A stretch of DNA of 37,980 nucleotides from assembly GCA_021817065.1 (NCBI GenBank), contig JAKAWH010000017.1, positions 1 to 37,980 on the forward strand, written 5' to 3'. The position numbers and the translations under genes were made by a program. The notes below the pieces were generated by a model. The model was not told the origin of the DNA. It made no database searches and saw nothing but the letters and a program-made list of their open reading frames with translations. Origin of the DNA: Actinomycetes bacterium (lineage in GTDB: Bacteria; Actinomycetota; Acidimicrobiia; Acidimicrobiales; JAKAVM01). This document shows, piece after piece, positions 18,784 to 28,624 of the stretch (the stretch's first letter is position 1; every line of letters begins with the position of its first letter).

Positions 18784-18789
18784 ATTCTA
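18784..18789 (-). promoter_or_regulatory. -10 box of the candidate structured RNA
   Basis: TAGAAT on the minus strand matches the -10 consensus at five of six positions. It is followed by TCTCGTGAT and then GGGTCGCG, the 5' arm of the closing helix, so transcription would begin near 18777. The -35 (GAGACT at 18807-18812, 17-base spacer) is weak. Confidence 0.45.
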
Positions 18790-18890
18790 CGCCGGCCGGA
18801 CGAAAAAGTCTCCGAGAGAATTATTGCGATCGCGCTACAGAGGGTGGTGCCGAAGTCAGGCGGTAATCGAGGCGATTCCGGGGCCGGCGA

Positions 18891-20222
<1,332 letters not shown>

Positions 20223-20274
20223 CTATGCGAAGTGGGCCAGCCTACAGCCGCCAGCTCTGGCAGCGGGGGTCCGG

Positions 20275-21309
20275 TCAGGACCTCAACTGTCTCTTGATGT
20301 CGTCGAGGACGGGGATGGGGCCCGGATCAATCCCTTCGGATCCGGCCATCTCGAGGGAGACCACGTCTCCGATGAAGATCAGGTCAAAGAGTTGGGCAAG
20401 TCCCCCCTCGCCGGATGCGCGAACTTCGCAGATTGCCGCGACCACTTCCTCCAGACCCAGCGAAACCAGCTCCACCCTCCGGGACACCTGCGGATGCTCC
20501 TCGTCATGCCGCAGGTTCACCAGAGTAATCGCCTGGCGAGTCACGTCGCCGTGTTGCCCCCAGCCGGCCAGCTCGTTGTGGCAAAGCTCCGGATAGACGG
20601 CGGTGAACGCCGGGCACTTGGCATTCTCGTTCACCTGGTTCTTCCACCTGAGCGCGGCAGCCGCCCCGATGCCGTCGGTGCCGTAGACGAGAGGAATGGT
20701 CCGACCGATTCGCTTGGCAATCGTCGCCGCGATGCTCGATTCCCCCGCCAGCTCCTCGCTTCGGGAACGCAGTTGCTTAACAGCCAGGTCCACCCACCTG
20801 CTGGCACCCGGGAAGAGTCCAACCTGCTCCAGGACCATGAGCGGAGGAATCGACATGGCACCGATTCCCGCCCGCGGCTGGGGGATGGCGGTCGGCACGT
20901 CGATCCGGGGCACGCCCCACTCACCTGCCAGGCGGCCCAGCTCTCCTCCGCTCGTTACCGCGACGATGCGGGCTCCGTCCTCGTACGCTTCGGTAACCGC
21001 TTCGAGGGTTTCCTCGGTATTCCCGGAAAAGGAGACTGCGAATACGAGCGAACCGCGCCCCACGAAAGCTGGTGTGCCATAGGACTTGGAGACGATGACC
21101 GGGACCGCCATGAATGGAGCGGCAACCGCCGCCATCACGTCGCCGGCAACACCACTACCGCCCATGCCGAGCACGACTACGTTCTCGATGTCGTCGTGGT
21201 CCGGAAGCCCTTCGACCGTCCGCGAACGGTCGGCTGCCTCGGCCAGCTGGTCGGCCAAACCGAAAACAGCCTGAACCATTCCCAGTGAATCGACGGCAAG
21301 TTCGATCAC
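20275..21309 (-). CDS. Bifunctional phosphoglucose/phosphomannose isomerase
   Basis: 344 residues from a GTG that overlaps the stop of the Trm112-like gene (GTGA). Two SIS domains are present: 'NVVVLGMGGSGVAGDVMAA' with 'LVFAVSFSGNTEETLEA' in the first, and 'RTIPLVYGTDGIGAAAALRWKNQVNENAK' then 'AVYPELCHNELAGW' in the second. The Glu and His of the latter are the isomerisation acid/base and ring-opening residues. The family (TIGR02128-like) interconverts fructose-6-P with glucose-6-P and with mannose-6-P. With the phosphomannomutase encoded two genes upstream it forms a short route to mannose-1-phosphate for glycan synthesis. Confidence 0.9.
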   Translation of the reverse strand: MIELAVDSLGMVQAVFGLADQLAEAADRSRTVEGLPDHDDIENVVVLGMGGSGVAGDVMAAVAAPFMAVPVIVSKSYGTPAFVGRGSLVFAVSFSGNTEETLEAVTEAYEDGARIVAVTSGGELGRLAGEWGVPRIDVPTAIPQPRAGIGAMSIPPLMVLEQVGLFPGASRWVDLAVKQLRSRSEELAGESSIAATIAKRIGRTIPLVYGTDGIGAAAALRWKNQVNENAKCPAFTAVYPELCHNELAGWGQHGDVTRQAITLVNLRHDEEHPQVSRRVELVSLGLEEVVAAICEVRASGEGGLAQLFDLIFIGDVVSLEMAGSEGIDPGPIPVLDDIKRQLRS

Positions 21310-21545
21310 GAGGAAGTCCAGTTCTCCTTGATTCCCCCTTCTTCCGCCTTGGCGATCAAGCGCTCGTGCTCCGTCGCGTCGACCTGGCGCGCCTCCTCGA
21401 TCAGCATGACCGGGATGCCATCGCGGATCTCGTAGGCGCGCTTGAGGCGCGGATTGTAGAGAACCGACTCGTCCTCGAAGTACAGGAGCGGGCCCTTGTC
21501 CTCAGGACAGGCCAGAATCTCCAGCAACATCGGGTCCAGGGTCAT
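21306..21545 (-). CDS. Trm112/UPF0434-family small protein
   Basis: 79 residues. 'MLLEILACPEDKGPLLYFED' followed by 'LYNPRLKRAYEIRDGIPVMLIEEAR' is the Trm112/YcaR pattern: one Cys in the CPxxKGPL turn and the 'Y.I.DGIPVML' strand. In archaea and eukaryotes Trm112 activates methyltransferases; bacterial members are poorly defined. The ATG overlaps the stop of the phosphomannomutase fusion (ATGA) and its own stop overlaps the isomerase start (GTGA), so the three genes are translated as a tight unit. This small gene is also found between manB and the isomerase in other actinobacteria. Confidence 0.88.
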   Translation of the reverse strand: MTLDPMLLEILACPEDKGPLLYFEDESVLYNPRLKRAYEIRDGIPVMLIEEARQVDATEHERLIAKAEEGGIKENWTSS

Positions 21546-24500
21546 TTCCTACCTCCTCGTGGCTTGAGCCCGAACAACCCTCCGGAACGGGAGGGAGCGC
21601 CGGCTTCGTGTTTGACAATGCCGAGCACCTCTTCGACGTGCTCATCGCACTCCTCGGTTGTCGGCGCCTCCAGGTTCAACCGGAGTAACGGCTCGGTATT
21701 GGAAGGGCGGAGGTTGAACCACCACGAGTTCATATCGACAGTCAGGCCGTCGAGATGATCCATGGTTACCCCCGCTCGCCCCCGGAAGCTCTCTTCCACC
21801 GCTTCGATCACCGCGGCTGGATCGGCAACTTCGCTGTTGATCTCGCCGGAGGCGGCATACCGCTCGAATGGCTTGCAGAGCTCCGAGAGCGGTTTGCCCG
21901 ATTCGGCCAGCATCTCCAGAACCACCAGCGCTGCGACCAAGCCGGAATCGGCTCGGTAGTTCTCGCGGAAGTAGTAGTGGCCGGAGTGCTCGCCCCCGAA
22001 CACAGCGCCCGTCTCCGCCATGATTGCCTTGATAAAAGAATGGCCGACCCGAGTCCGAATGCCGGTACCGCCATTCTCCGAGATCACTTCGCGCACGGTC
22101 TTGGAGCAGATGGCATTGTAGAGAACGGTCGCTCCAGGATGCTTGTCGAGCATGGACTTGGCGACCATCGCTGTCGTGAGGGAGCCTGATACCGGATTCC
22201 CTCTTTCATCGACCAGGAACACCCGGTCGGCATCGCCGTCGAATGCAAGACCGACGTCCGCACCGGTCTCCACCACCCGGTCGATCAAGGCGGTCAGGTT
22301 CTCGGGCTGAATGGGGTCGGCGGGATGGTTGGGAAAAGTACCGTCCAGCTCGGGGAAGAGTATCTCCAGCTCGGCACGAATGCCGGAGAAGACGGCCGGG
22401 ACCACCAGCCCTCCCATTCCGTTGGCCGTATCGGCGACGATGGTGAGTCCCTCCAGCGCCGACACGTCGACGAACGAGCGAACATGGTCGGCGAACGCAT
22501 CGAGCATGTTCATCGAAACCAGCGACCCGGATGGTGGCGTATGCACTCCCACCGCACTGTCGGCACCGCCCACGACCGGGCTCGGGCTCGGCCCGTTCGG
22601 ACCCAGCAGGCTCTCGGCGATCTTCTCGATCTCGGCCAATCCGGTTTCGACACCGATAGGGCGCGCCCCGGAGAGGCAGAACTTGATCCCGTTATATCGA
22701 GCCGGATTGTGCGACGCGGTGAAGACGGCGGCAGGAGCATCGAGCTTGCCGGAGGCGAAATAGGCCATGTCGGTGGAGGCCAGTCCCAGGTCGACCACGT
22801 CGACGCCCTGGGAACGCACACCCGCCATGAATGCACCGGCCAGCTCGACCCCGGATTCGCGCATGTCTCTGGCAACGAGGACCCGGTTGGAGGCACCGAG
22901 ATTGCCCGAGACTCTCAGGAAGAGAGCGAAACCGACTCCGATAGCGCGGCAGGTGGGAAAGTCGAGCTGATCGGGCACAGTGCCCCGAACGTCGTATGCC
23001 TTGAAGATCGCGCCGAGCGCGCCGGGTTGCTCATTCGCCTTGCCCATGCCGGGATCGAGCTTACCGGGGACCACGTCGGCGGAGTCCATCCCTGTCCCCC
23101 ATCCAGGTGGCGGGGAGGAGACGCCGGGAACGATACCGGTCGCCGCCCGGCCTGCCGGCATAGCAATTGGCCTGCGCCGTGCCATCGCCACTACCGCGGC
23201 GATACCGGCCAGGGTAAGCAGCCATCCGAGAAGGTCGATCGGGGTGTAGCCGTAATACACCACCACATGGTGAGAGGTCGGCACCACCACCATCTCGTTC
23301 GGCGTGGCCCGGTAGGGCCCGGTTGCGCCGGACGCTTTCCAGTTGGGGAAATAGGAGGTCCGGACTTCTACGGGAACGCCGATCCGGTCCACGTCGAAAC
23401 TCATCGAATGGGTGCTCACCACCAGATGGCTGACATGGACCGGCGGAAGGGGTACCGGGCTAGGAGTGCCGAGAGTGGTCCCGGCCCCCGCAATGGGACC
23501 CGAGTTGCTCGACGAGGCCGATTGCGGCGCGGTCACCACCTTCACCCGCTGCCAGGAGGCGGGGCCGTCGGCAGTGAGAACTACGTTCCACTTCGCCTGG
23601 TCGGTGTACCAGGCCATCGATGCGTCGAGCCACGCGTTGCCGGTCGCTCCCGCACCTGGTCCGGTCATCACTGCCGGTTGATCGGCCAGGGGGGTCACCG
23701 TCGAGGATCCCTTCACCCGGAAGATCGACCAGGTGATCGGATTCCCGGTAATCGACTGGGAACCCGTCCACGGTCCGCTGGTCGCGACCAACTGCAGGTT
23801 CGGATTGATCTTGGCCTGGCTCACCACGTCGTAGGTGTAGGCCATCAAATATCGTACTCCGAGTTGCTGGAGGTGCCCCACCGCCAGGGGCACATCCATG
23901 CCGGCATAGGGGATGTTGCGCATCGCCTCAGATGGGCTGTCGGAGAGCTCCGCCTGGTTGATGAAGTGGTACGGGGTGGTCGACGACGACTCGAAGAGAA
24001 GGCCCTCCATCGAATCGATGCAACCGTTGGTCCAGTAGGGAAGGAGCATGAGCGCCATGGGAGTGCCGAAATTATTCTCCGACGGATCGTACTCCCACAT
24101 CGCCGGTCCGCATCCATCGGAGGCGCCTACGTTGCTCATGGTTGTCATCAACCCGTGGTACTCGGGCCAGGTGGCTCGCGACTGGTATCCGCTGTAGTTC
24201 CAATCCACCCAGGCGGGAACGAAGCTCTTCTGTGCCACCGGTACGGTGCCCGGGAGCCAGGTGACGATCCGAAGGGGTAGAGCTACGTAGTAGAGCGCGA
24301 GAAGTGTTACGAAGATCGCTCCCGCCAGCGCACCGGGATGCCAGGTCTTGGGGGGATAGGCAAGTGGAGTCTCCGGAGCCGGCGGTGAATCGGCCTGGTC
24401 ACCGGTCACTGCTCCGGGATGGGATAGCTCGGATCCGGGCACCACGCCGGGTGGGGGCCTCAGGTCCGCACCGATCCACCAGTTCGCTGCCAGGCGCCCG

Positions 24501-25873
24501 AGCGTCGACCAGCGCCACAACCAGCCGGCCCCCGCTGCCGCCTCGCCGATGGCGACACCACCGAGGAGGTACACGCACAGGAACCAGAACGGCAGCGCCC
24601 GGGCGTTGTAGACCGCGCTGGCCGGCGCAAGGACAAAAGCGCCCGCCGATGCTGCACCCATCACCGCCAGGACCACCCCGAGGCGGTGCGGGCAGCCACT
24701 TCCCCACCCGCCCTTCCTCACCGATATCGCCCAGCGCACGACGGAGATCACTGCCCCCACTGCTGCAAGGCCGACGAACCACCCGAAAGCGATGACCTCC
24801 GAGTGGGGGGTGGTGGTGCACTGGGAGGTGGCGTTGTAGGGAAAGAGACACTTGGCGTAGTCGGTTACCGGGCTCCATCCCATGTCGGTGGAGTATCCGA
24901 TCCGCCACTCGAAGGGGAGCAGCCACACCGCAGTGAGTGCCGATCCGGTCAGTCCTGCACTCAGTCCCCACCACAGCCTTCGGCGCCCCATCTGGAGAAG
25001 CAGGAGCAGGACAGCACAGGCCGCGATGAACATCGCCGGGAGCACGTGGCACATCGCCACCACCGCGAAGAGCACTGCTGCCAGTGCCCGGTGCCGACCG
25101 GTGTCCAGGCCGCGTGCCACCAGGCCGAGCAGGATCAACCCCACCGAGAGGCTGATGGCGAACGAGTACTCCCCCGCCATGGTCGAGGCGATGTTGCCCC
25201 CGTCGATGGTGAAGGACCGCTCGAAGAGCAATGGCAGGGTTGCCGCGGCCATAGCGACCGGCACCGGCGGCTTCCACCCGGCGAGCTTTGCCATCGCCCA
25301 TGCCGAAATCGGCATGATCACCAACCCCGAGGCGGTTACCAGTTTGAACGCGACCCCATAGGGGATCACGAAGCTCGCCAAGGCTATGAACAAGCTGGGC
25401 AGGGGGAAGTAGAAGGTGAAGATGGGGAAGCCTGCGTACCAGCCCGGACTCCATCCGGTGATCCGACCTTGGCCCAACAGGGAATGGCGCATGAACCAGG
25501 GCAGGTAGACATGCGCCCCCATGTCGCCTCCGTCGGTCAGGGTGCCCGAGAAGAGGACGTCGGGGTGGAGCTGGACGACCACGAACACCGTCATCGCCGC
25601 CAGGGCGAATGCAGTCACCCACCCCGAAGCGGTGGGCCACCGAAGCGGGGGAAACCGGTATGCCGGCCACCGTCGAGAGACGGTGGTCTTCCCGGTACCC
25701 TCATCGATCCCGGTTCCACCCGAGTCCGGTTGCGAGCGCGGCGGTGCCACCTGGCTGGTCATCGTGGTGACGATTGTTTCATGCGGAGAGGACCAGCGGG
25801 GCTCAACGACCCGAGGTAACTCCGATTCCCCGGACTCGGGTTGCTCAGGAGAGATCATCCCCTCCTCCTCCAT
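21542..25873 (-). CDS. Fusion protein: GT-C-like multi-pass membrane domain plus phosphomannomutase/phosphoglucomutase
   Basis: 1443 residues in one uninterrupted frame. Residues 1-80 are a Pro/Ser-rich cytoplasmic head. Residues about 85-910 form a polytopic membrane domain that resembles GT-C enzymes of the PTPS-related/YfhO kind, with a first-loop acidic motif 'DGGDMGAHVYLPWF', 'SPGWYAGFPIFTFYFP' and a large extracytoplasmic region before the last helix. From about residue 943 a full ManB follows: 'FKAYDVRGTVP', catalytic serine TASHNP, metal loop 'DGDADRVFL', sugar loop 'GEHSGHYYF' and phosphate loop RPSNTEPL. An ATG lies at the junction (23047) but has no ribosome site. The mutase would make mannose-1-P (or glucose-1-P) while tethered to a putative membrane glycosyltransferase. 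It starts one base inside the CPBP stop (TAATG). Confidence 0.88.
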   Translation of the reverse strand: MEEEGMISPEQPESGESELPRVVEPRWSSPHETIVTTMTSQVAPPRSQPDSGGTGIDEGTGKTTVSRRWPAYRFPPLRWPTASGWVTAFALAAMTVFVVVQLHPDVLFSGTLTDGGDMGAHVYLPWFMRHSLLGQGRITGWSPGWYAGFPIFTFYFPLPSLFIALASFVIPYGVAFKLVTASGLVIMPISAWAMAKLAGWKPPVPVAMAAATLPLLFERSFTIDGGNIASTMAGEYSFAISLSVGLILLGLVARGLDTGRHRALAAVLFAVVAMCHVLPAMFIAACAVLLLLLQMGRRRLWWGLSAGLTGSALTAVWLLPFEWRIGYSTDMGWSPVTDYAKCLFPYNATSQCTTTPHSEVIAFGWFVGLAAVGAVISVVRWAISVRKGGWGSGCPHRLGVVLAVMGAASAGAFVLAPASAVYNARALPFWFLCVYLLGGVAIGEAAAGAGWLWRWSTLGRLAANWWIGADLRPPPGVVPGSELSHPGAVTGDQADSPPAPETPLAYPPKTWHPGALAGAIFVTLLALYYVALPLRIVTWLPGTVPVAQKSFVPAWVDWNYSGYQSRATWPEYHGLMTTMSNVGASDGCGPAMWEYDPSENNFGTPMALMLLPYWTNGCIDSMEGLLFESSSTTPYHFINQAELSDSPSEAMRNIPYAGMDVPLAVGHLQQLGVRYLMAYTYDVVSQAKINPNLQLVATSGPWTGSQSITGNPITWSIFRVKGSSTVTPLADQPAVMTGPGAGATGNAWLDASMAWYTDQAKWNVVLTADGPASWQRVKVVTAPQSASSSNSGPIAGAGTTLGTPSPVPLPPVHVSHLVVSTHSMSFDVDRIGVPVEVRTSYFPNWKASGATGPYRATPNEMVVVPTSHHVVVYYGYTPIDLLGWLLTLAGIAAVVAMARRRPIAMPAGRAATGIVPGVSSPPPGWGTGMDSADVVPGKLDPGMGKANEQPGALGAIFKAYDVRGTVPDQLDFPTCRAIGVGFALFLRVSGNLGASNRVLVARDMRESGVELAGAFMAGVRSQGVDVVDLGLASTDMAYFASGKLDAPAAVFTASHNPARYNGIKFCLSGARPIGVETGLAEIEKIAESLLGPNGPSPSPVVGGADSAVGVHTPPSGSLVSMNMLDAFADHVRSFVDVSALEGLTIVADTANGMGGLVVPAVFSGIRAELEILFPELDGTFPNHPADPIQPENLTALIDRVVETGADVGLAFDGDADRVFLVDERGNPVSGSLTTAMVAKSMLDKHPGATVLYNAICSKTVREVISENGGTGIRTRVGHSFIKAIMAETGAVFGGEHSGHYYFRENYRADSGLVAALVVLEMLAESGKPLSELCKPFERYAASGEINSEVADPAAVIEAVEESFRGRAGVTMDHLDGLTVDMNSWWFNLRPSNTEPLLRLNLEAPTTEECDEHVEEVLGIVKHEAGAPSRSGGLFGLKPRGGRK

Positions 25874-26646
25874 TAACCGTGGCCGGCAGCAAGGGCGATC
25901 ACCGTCACCGCGTTGAAGGCGGCATGAGCCACGATGGTGGTGCCCAGCCTGCCAGTCTTTACCATTAGCCCGGCGAGCACAATCCCAAAAGCTGCCAAGC
26001 CTAGGAACTGGAGGGGCTCGAAATGGAACAGAGCGAAGAGGAGGCCGTCCCCGGCCACCACCAGGACGATGCCCCGCCCCGAACCCGAGGGCGCGAGACG
26101 GCGCTGGAGGGAAGAGAGGAGCAATCCTCGAAAATAGAGCTCCTCGACGAACGGAGACCCGACGCTGACCAGGAGGCCGATTATGGCCAGATCAATTCCG
26201 TGATAGCCGCCGGCAAGGCGGTGTGCAGGTTGGGAGAGTCGCCGGGACAGAGTGTGGTCGACGGCCTCCCATGGAAGGTAGAGCAACGGGACCAGGGCGA
26301 GCTGCCCGACGACCCCGATGGCGACCCCGACCGGGAGATCGGATGGACGGAAACGGAGGCCGAAATCAGTCCTAATCGATCGGGTTCCCTTGGTACGGCT
26401 GGCAAATACGACCGACCCAGCGAGGCCGATCCACAGGCCGACCAGGCCCACCGCGGTTACCGCCAAGCTCTCCGAGCTACCCACCGGCACCTGATTACCG
26501 TGCGCGCCGGACCCTCCCCATGCGATTTGTGCCACAGTCTCCAAGAAGATCGCCAGGACGTATCCCACCAGAGCCCCTCCGACGACCTCTCCCAGTCCCC
26601 AGGAATGCCCAGAGCGATCGGGGGGTTGTGGAGGGGGAGATGTCAC
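25873..26646 (-). CDS. CPBP-family intramembrane metalloprotease
   Basis: 257 residues, starting with GTG at 26646, with about seven or eight membrane helices. The CPBP/Rce1 motifs are present: EELYFRG (EExxxR), then 'LFALFHFEP' (first His) and 'VAHAAFNAV' (second His with Asn), all placed in membrane helices. These are the glutamate and histidine residues of the Rce1-type active site. Substrates of bacterial members are mostly unknown; roles include bacteriocin immunity and cleavage of membrane proteins. The gene is only 25 bases from the divergent ftsH and runs into the GT-C/mutase fusion with a TAATG overlap, so it heads that operon. Confidence 0.88.
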   Translation of the reverse strand: MTSPPPQPPDRSGHSWGLGEVVGGALVGYVLAIFLETVAQIAWGGSGAHGNQVPVGSSESLAVTAVGLVGLWIGLAGSVVFASRTKGTRSIRTDFGLRFRPSDLPVGVAIGVVGQLALVPLLYLPWEAVDHTLSRRLSQPAHRLAGGYHGIDLAIIGLLVSVGSPFVEELYFRGLLLSSLQRRLAPSGSGRGIVLVVAGDGLLFALFHFEPLQFLGLAAFGIVLAGLMVKTGRLGTTIVAHAAFNAVTVIALAAGHG

Positions 26647-26671
26647 AGTGGTCGCCTACGATAGGTGAGTC
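26647..26671. promoter_or_regulatory. Very short divergent promoter region between CPBP gene and ftsH
   Basis: Only 25 bases separate the two starts. CCTACGATAGG at its centre is an inverted repeat that reads as a -10 in both directions: TACGAT (26657-26662) toward ftsH and TATCGT toward the CPBP gene. The -35 parts would lie inside the opposite coding region. Both transcripts would have very short leaders. AGGTGAG (26663-26669) would serve as a ribosome site if ftsH started at the second ATG, 26678. Confidence 0.4.
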
Positions 26672-28624
26672 ATGAGCATGCAGCCTCCCGATCCCCGCTT
26701 CAGCCGCGACGGCAGCCCGCGCCCTGCCGGGAGCGGTCCCGACCAGAATTGGGTTCGGATCCTCTTCGCAGCGGTGCTGGCGGTACTGGTGGTGGCGTTC
26801 ATCTGGTCGCGAGTCCAGCCGCGCACCCCGGCTGCTTCCCTTTCCTACTCCGCCTTGATGTCCGACGTGACCCAGTCCAAAGTGTCCACCGCTGTCATCA
26901 ATAATGCGACCGGGCAGATTACCGGCTACCTCAAGGGGAAGATCGCCTATTCCGTCGACGGACCCAATCCGCCCACCTCCGACGAGGAGAGCGCCTTCCG
27001 TTCCCACGGCGTGGATGTGCGGTTCCCTCCGACATCCTCCAGCGCCCTGTGGCAGGCGATCATCCCCTACATCTTTCTCTTCCTGATTTTCGGGGTCTTC
27101 TGGTGGGTAATGCGCCGATCCGCCCAAGGACAGATGTCGGCTATCTCCTCGATCGGCCGGTCCCGAGCCAAGCTCTACACCACAGAGCGGCCCCGGACCA
27201 CCTTCGACGACGTGGCCGGCTATTCCGGGGTCAAGCAGGAGATCGCCGAGGTGGTCGATTTCCTGAAGAACCCCAGCCGATTCGCTGAGATCGGGGCGAA
27301 GATCCCCAAGGGGATTCTCCTGGTCGGTCCCCCAGGAACCGGCAAGACCCTTATCGCCCGGGCGGTGGCCGGCGAGGCTGGCGTTCCCTTCCTCTCCGTG
27401 TCCGGCTCGGACTTCATGGAAATGTTCGTCGGGGTGGGTGCCTCACGGGTGAGGGACATGTTCCAGACCGCCCGTAAGCAAGCACCAGCGATCGTCTTCG
27501 TCGACGAGATCGACTCCATCGGCCGCAAGCGGGGTGCTGGATTGGGCGGTGGCCACGACGAACGGGAGCAGACGCTCAATCAGATGCTCTCGGAGATGGA
27601 CGGCTTCGAAGCTACCGAGGGCATCATCATGATCGCCGCCACCAACCGGCCCGACATTCTCGATCCCGCCCTCCTGCGTCCCGGCCGATTCGATCGCCAG
27701 GTAGTGGTTCCGCTGCCAGACCTGGATGAGCGCCTTCCGATCCTCCGCGTGCACTCCAAGAACAAGAAGATCGGCGCAGATGTAGATCTCGACGTGGTAG
27801 CCCGCGGCACGCCGGGAATGTCCGGGGCCGATCTGGCCAACCTGGTCAACGAGGCCGCCCTCCATGCGGTTCGGCGCGGATCGGTGACCGTGCAGATGAT
27901 CGACTTCGAAGCCGCGCGCGACCGGGTCCTAATGGGACAACGCCGGGACTCGCTCGTACTCTCCGACGAGGAGAAGGAGCGGATCGCCTACCACGAGGGC
28001 GGCCACGCCGTGCTCGCCTACGCCCTGGACTCGGCCGACCCGGTCCACAAGGTGACCATCCTCCCCACCGGGATGGCCCTCGGGGTCACCCAGCAGCTGC
28101 CAATCGAGGAGAAGCACATCTACCCACGCGAGTACATCGAGGACTCACTGGCAGTCCGGATGGGCGGGCGGGTGGCCGAGATGCTCATTTACGGGAACCT
28201 GTCCACCGGCGCGAATAACGATCTGGTTTCCGCCACCGAGCTTGCCCGGAAGATGGTGCGGGAATGGGGAATGAGCGACCGGATAGGACCGATGGCCTGG
28301 GGATCCCAGGGGTTGGTGTTCCTGGGTGAGGACTTGATGCACTCGCGCGATTACTCGGAGGACACCAGCAGGGTGATCGACGAGGAGGTGGAGAGGATCC
28401 TGCGTGAGCAGGAGGAGCGGGCACATGCCGTGCTGTCCTCCCTGAAGAAGGGCTTGGCGGCGTTGGCTGCTGCTCTCTTGGAGAAGGAGACCATCGACGG
28501 GGACGAAGTGGCCCGATTGGTCGACGAGGCGACCGGCAAGGTGGTCTCCCTGTCGAAGAGTCCTACTTCCTCCTCCGTCGCCGAACCGGCCAATCGACCC
28601 GACGAGGCGAACGAGAACGCCTAG
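26672..28624 (+). CDS. ftsH: ATP-dependent zinc metalloprotease FtsH
   Basis: 650 residues. Two N-terminal membrane helices (about 27-46 and 127-147) flank a small outside domain. The AAA+ module follows, with Walker A GPPGTGKT, pore loop '[17 protein letters not shown]', Walker B '[11 protein letters not shown]' and second region of homology '[20 protein letters not shown]'. The protease zinc site is HEGGH (HEAGH in most relatives) with a downstream Asp in '[12 protein letters not shown]'. FtsH degrades membrane and short-lived cytosolic proteins as a membrane hexamer. Two starts (26672 and 26678) are possible. The stop shares a CTAG palindrome with the stop of the convergent DUF5719 gene. 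Confidence 0.97.
   Translation: MSMQPPDPRFSRDGSPRPAGSGPDQNWVRILFAAVLAVLVVAFIWSRVQPRTPAASLSYSALMSDVTQSKVSTAVINNATGQITGYLKGKIAYSVDGPNPPTSDEESAFRSHGVDVRFPPTSSSALWQAIIPYIFLFLIFGVFWWVMRRSAQGQMSAISSIGRSRAKLYTTERPRTTFDDVAGYSGVKQEIAEVVDFLKNPSRFAEIGAKIPKGILLVGPPGTGKTLIARAVAGEAGVPFLSVSGSDFMEMFVGVGASRVRDMFQTARKQAPAIVFVDEIDSIGRKRGAGLGGGHDEREQTLNQMLSEMDGFEATEGIIMIAATNRPDILDPALLRPGRFDRQVVVPLPDLDERLPILRVHSKNKKIGADVDLDVVARGTPGMSGADLANLVNEAALHAVRRGSVTVQMIDFEAARDRVLMGQRRDSLVLSDEEKERIAYHEGGHAVLAYALDSADPVHKVTILPTGMALGVTQQLPIEEKHIYPREYIEDSLAVRMGGRVAEMLIYGNLSTGANNDLVSATELARKMVREWGMSDRIGPMAWGSQGLVFLGEDLMHSRDYSEDTSRVIDEEVERILREQEERAHAVLSSLKKGLAALAAALLEKETIDGDEVARLVDEATGKVVSLSKSPTSSSVAEPANRPDEANENA

Noticed and set aside
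22325-24280. A 651-codon open frame on the plus strand antisense to the GT-C/mutase gene
   Set aside because: It is a shadow frame: the minus strand has clear ManB and membrane motifs, while this translation is Arg/His/Gly-rich with no domain. Other long antisense frames (13973-15172, 20194-21288, 24686-25819, 30159-31259) were dropped for the same reason.
28621-28624. Shared CTAG at the stops of ftsH and the DUF5719 gene as a special signal
   Set aside because: CTAG is a palindrome that lets both convergent genes end in TAG; compact genomes show this often and no further structure is visible.
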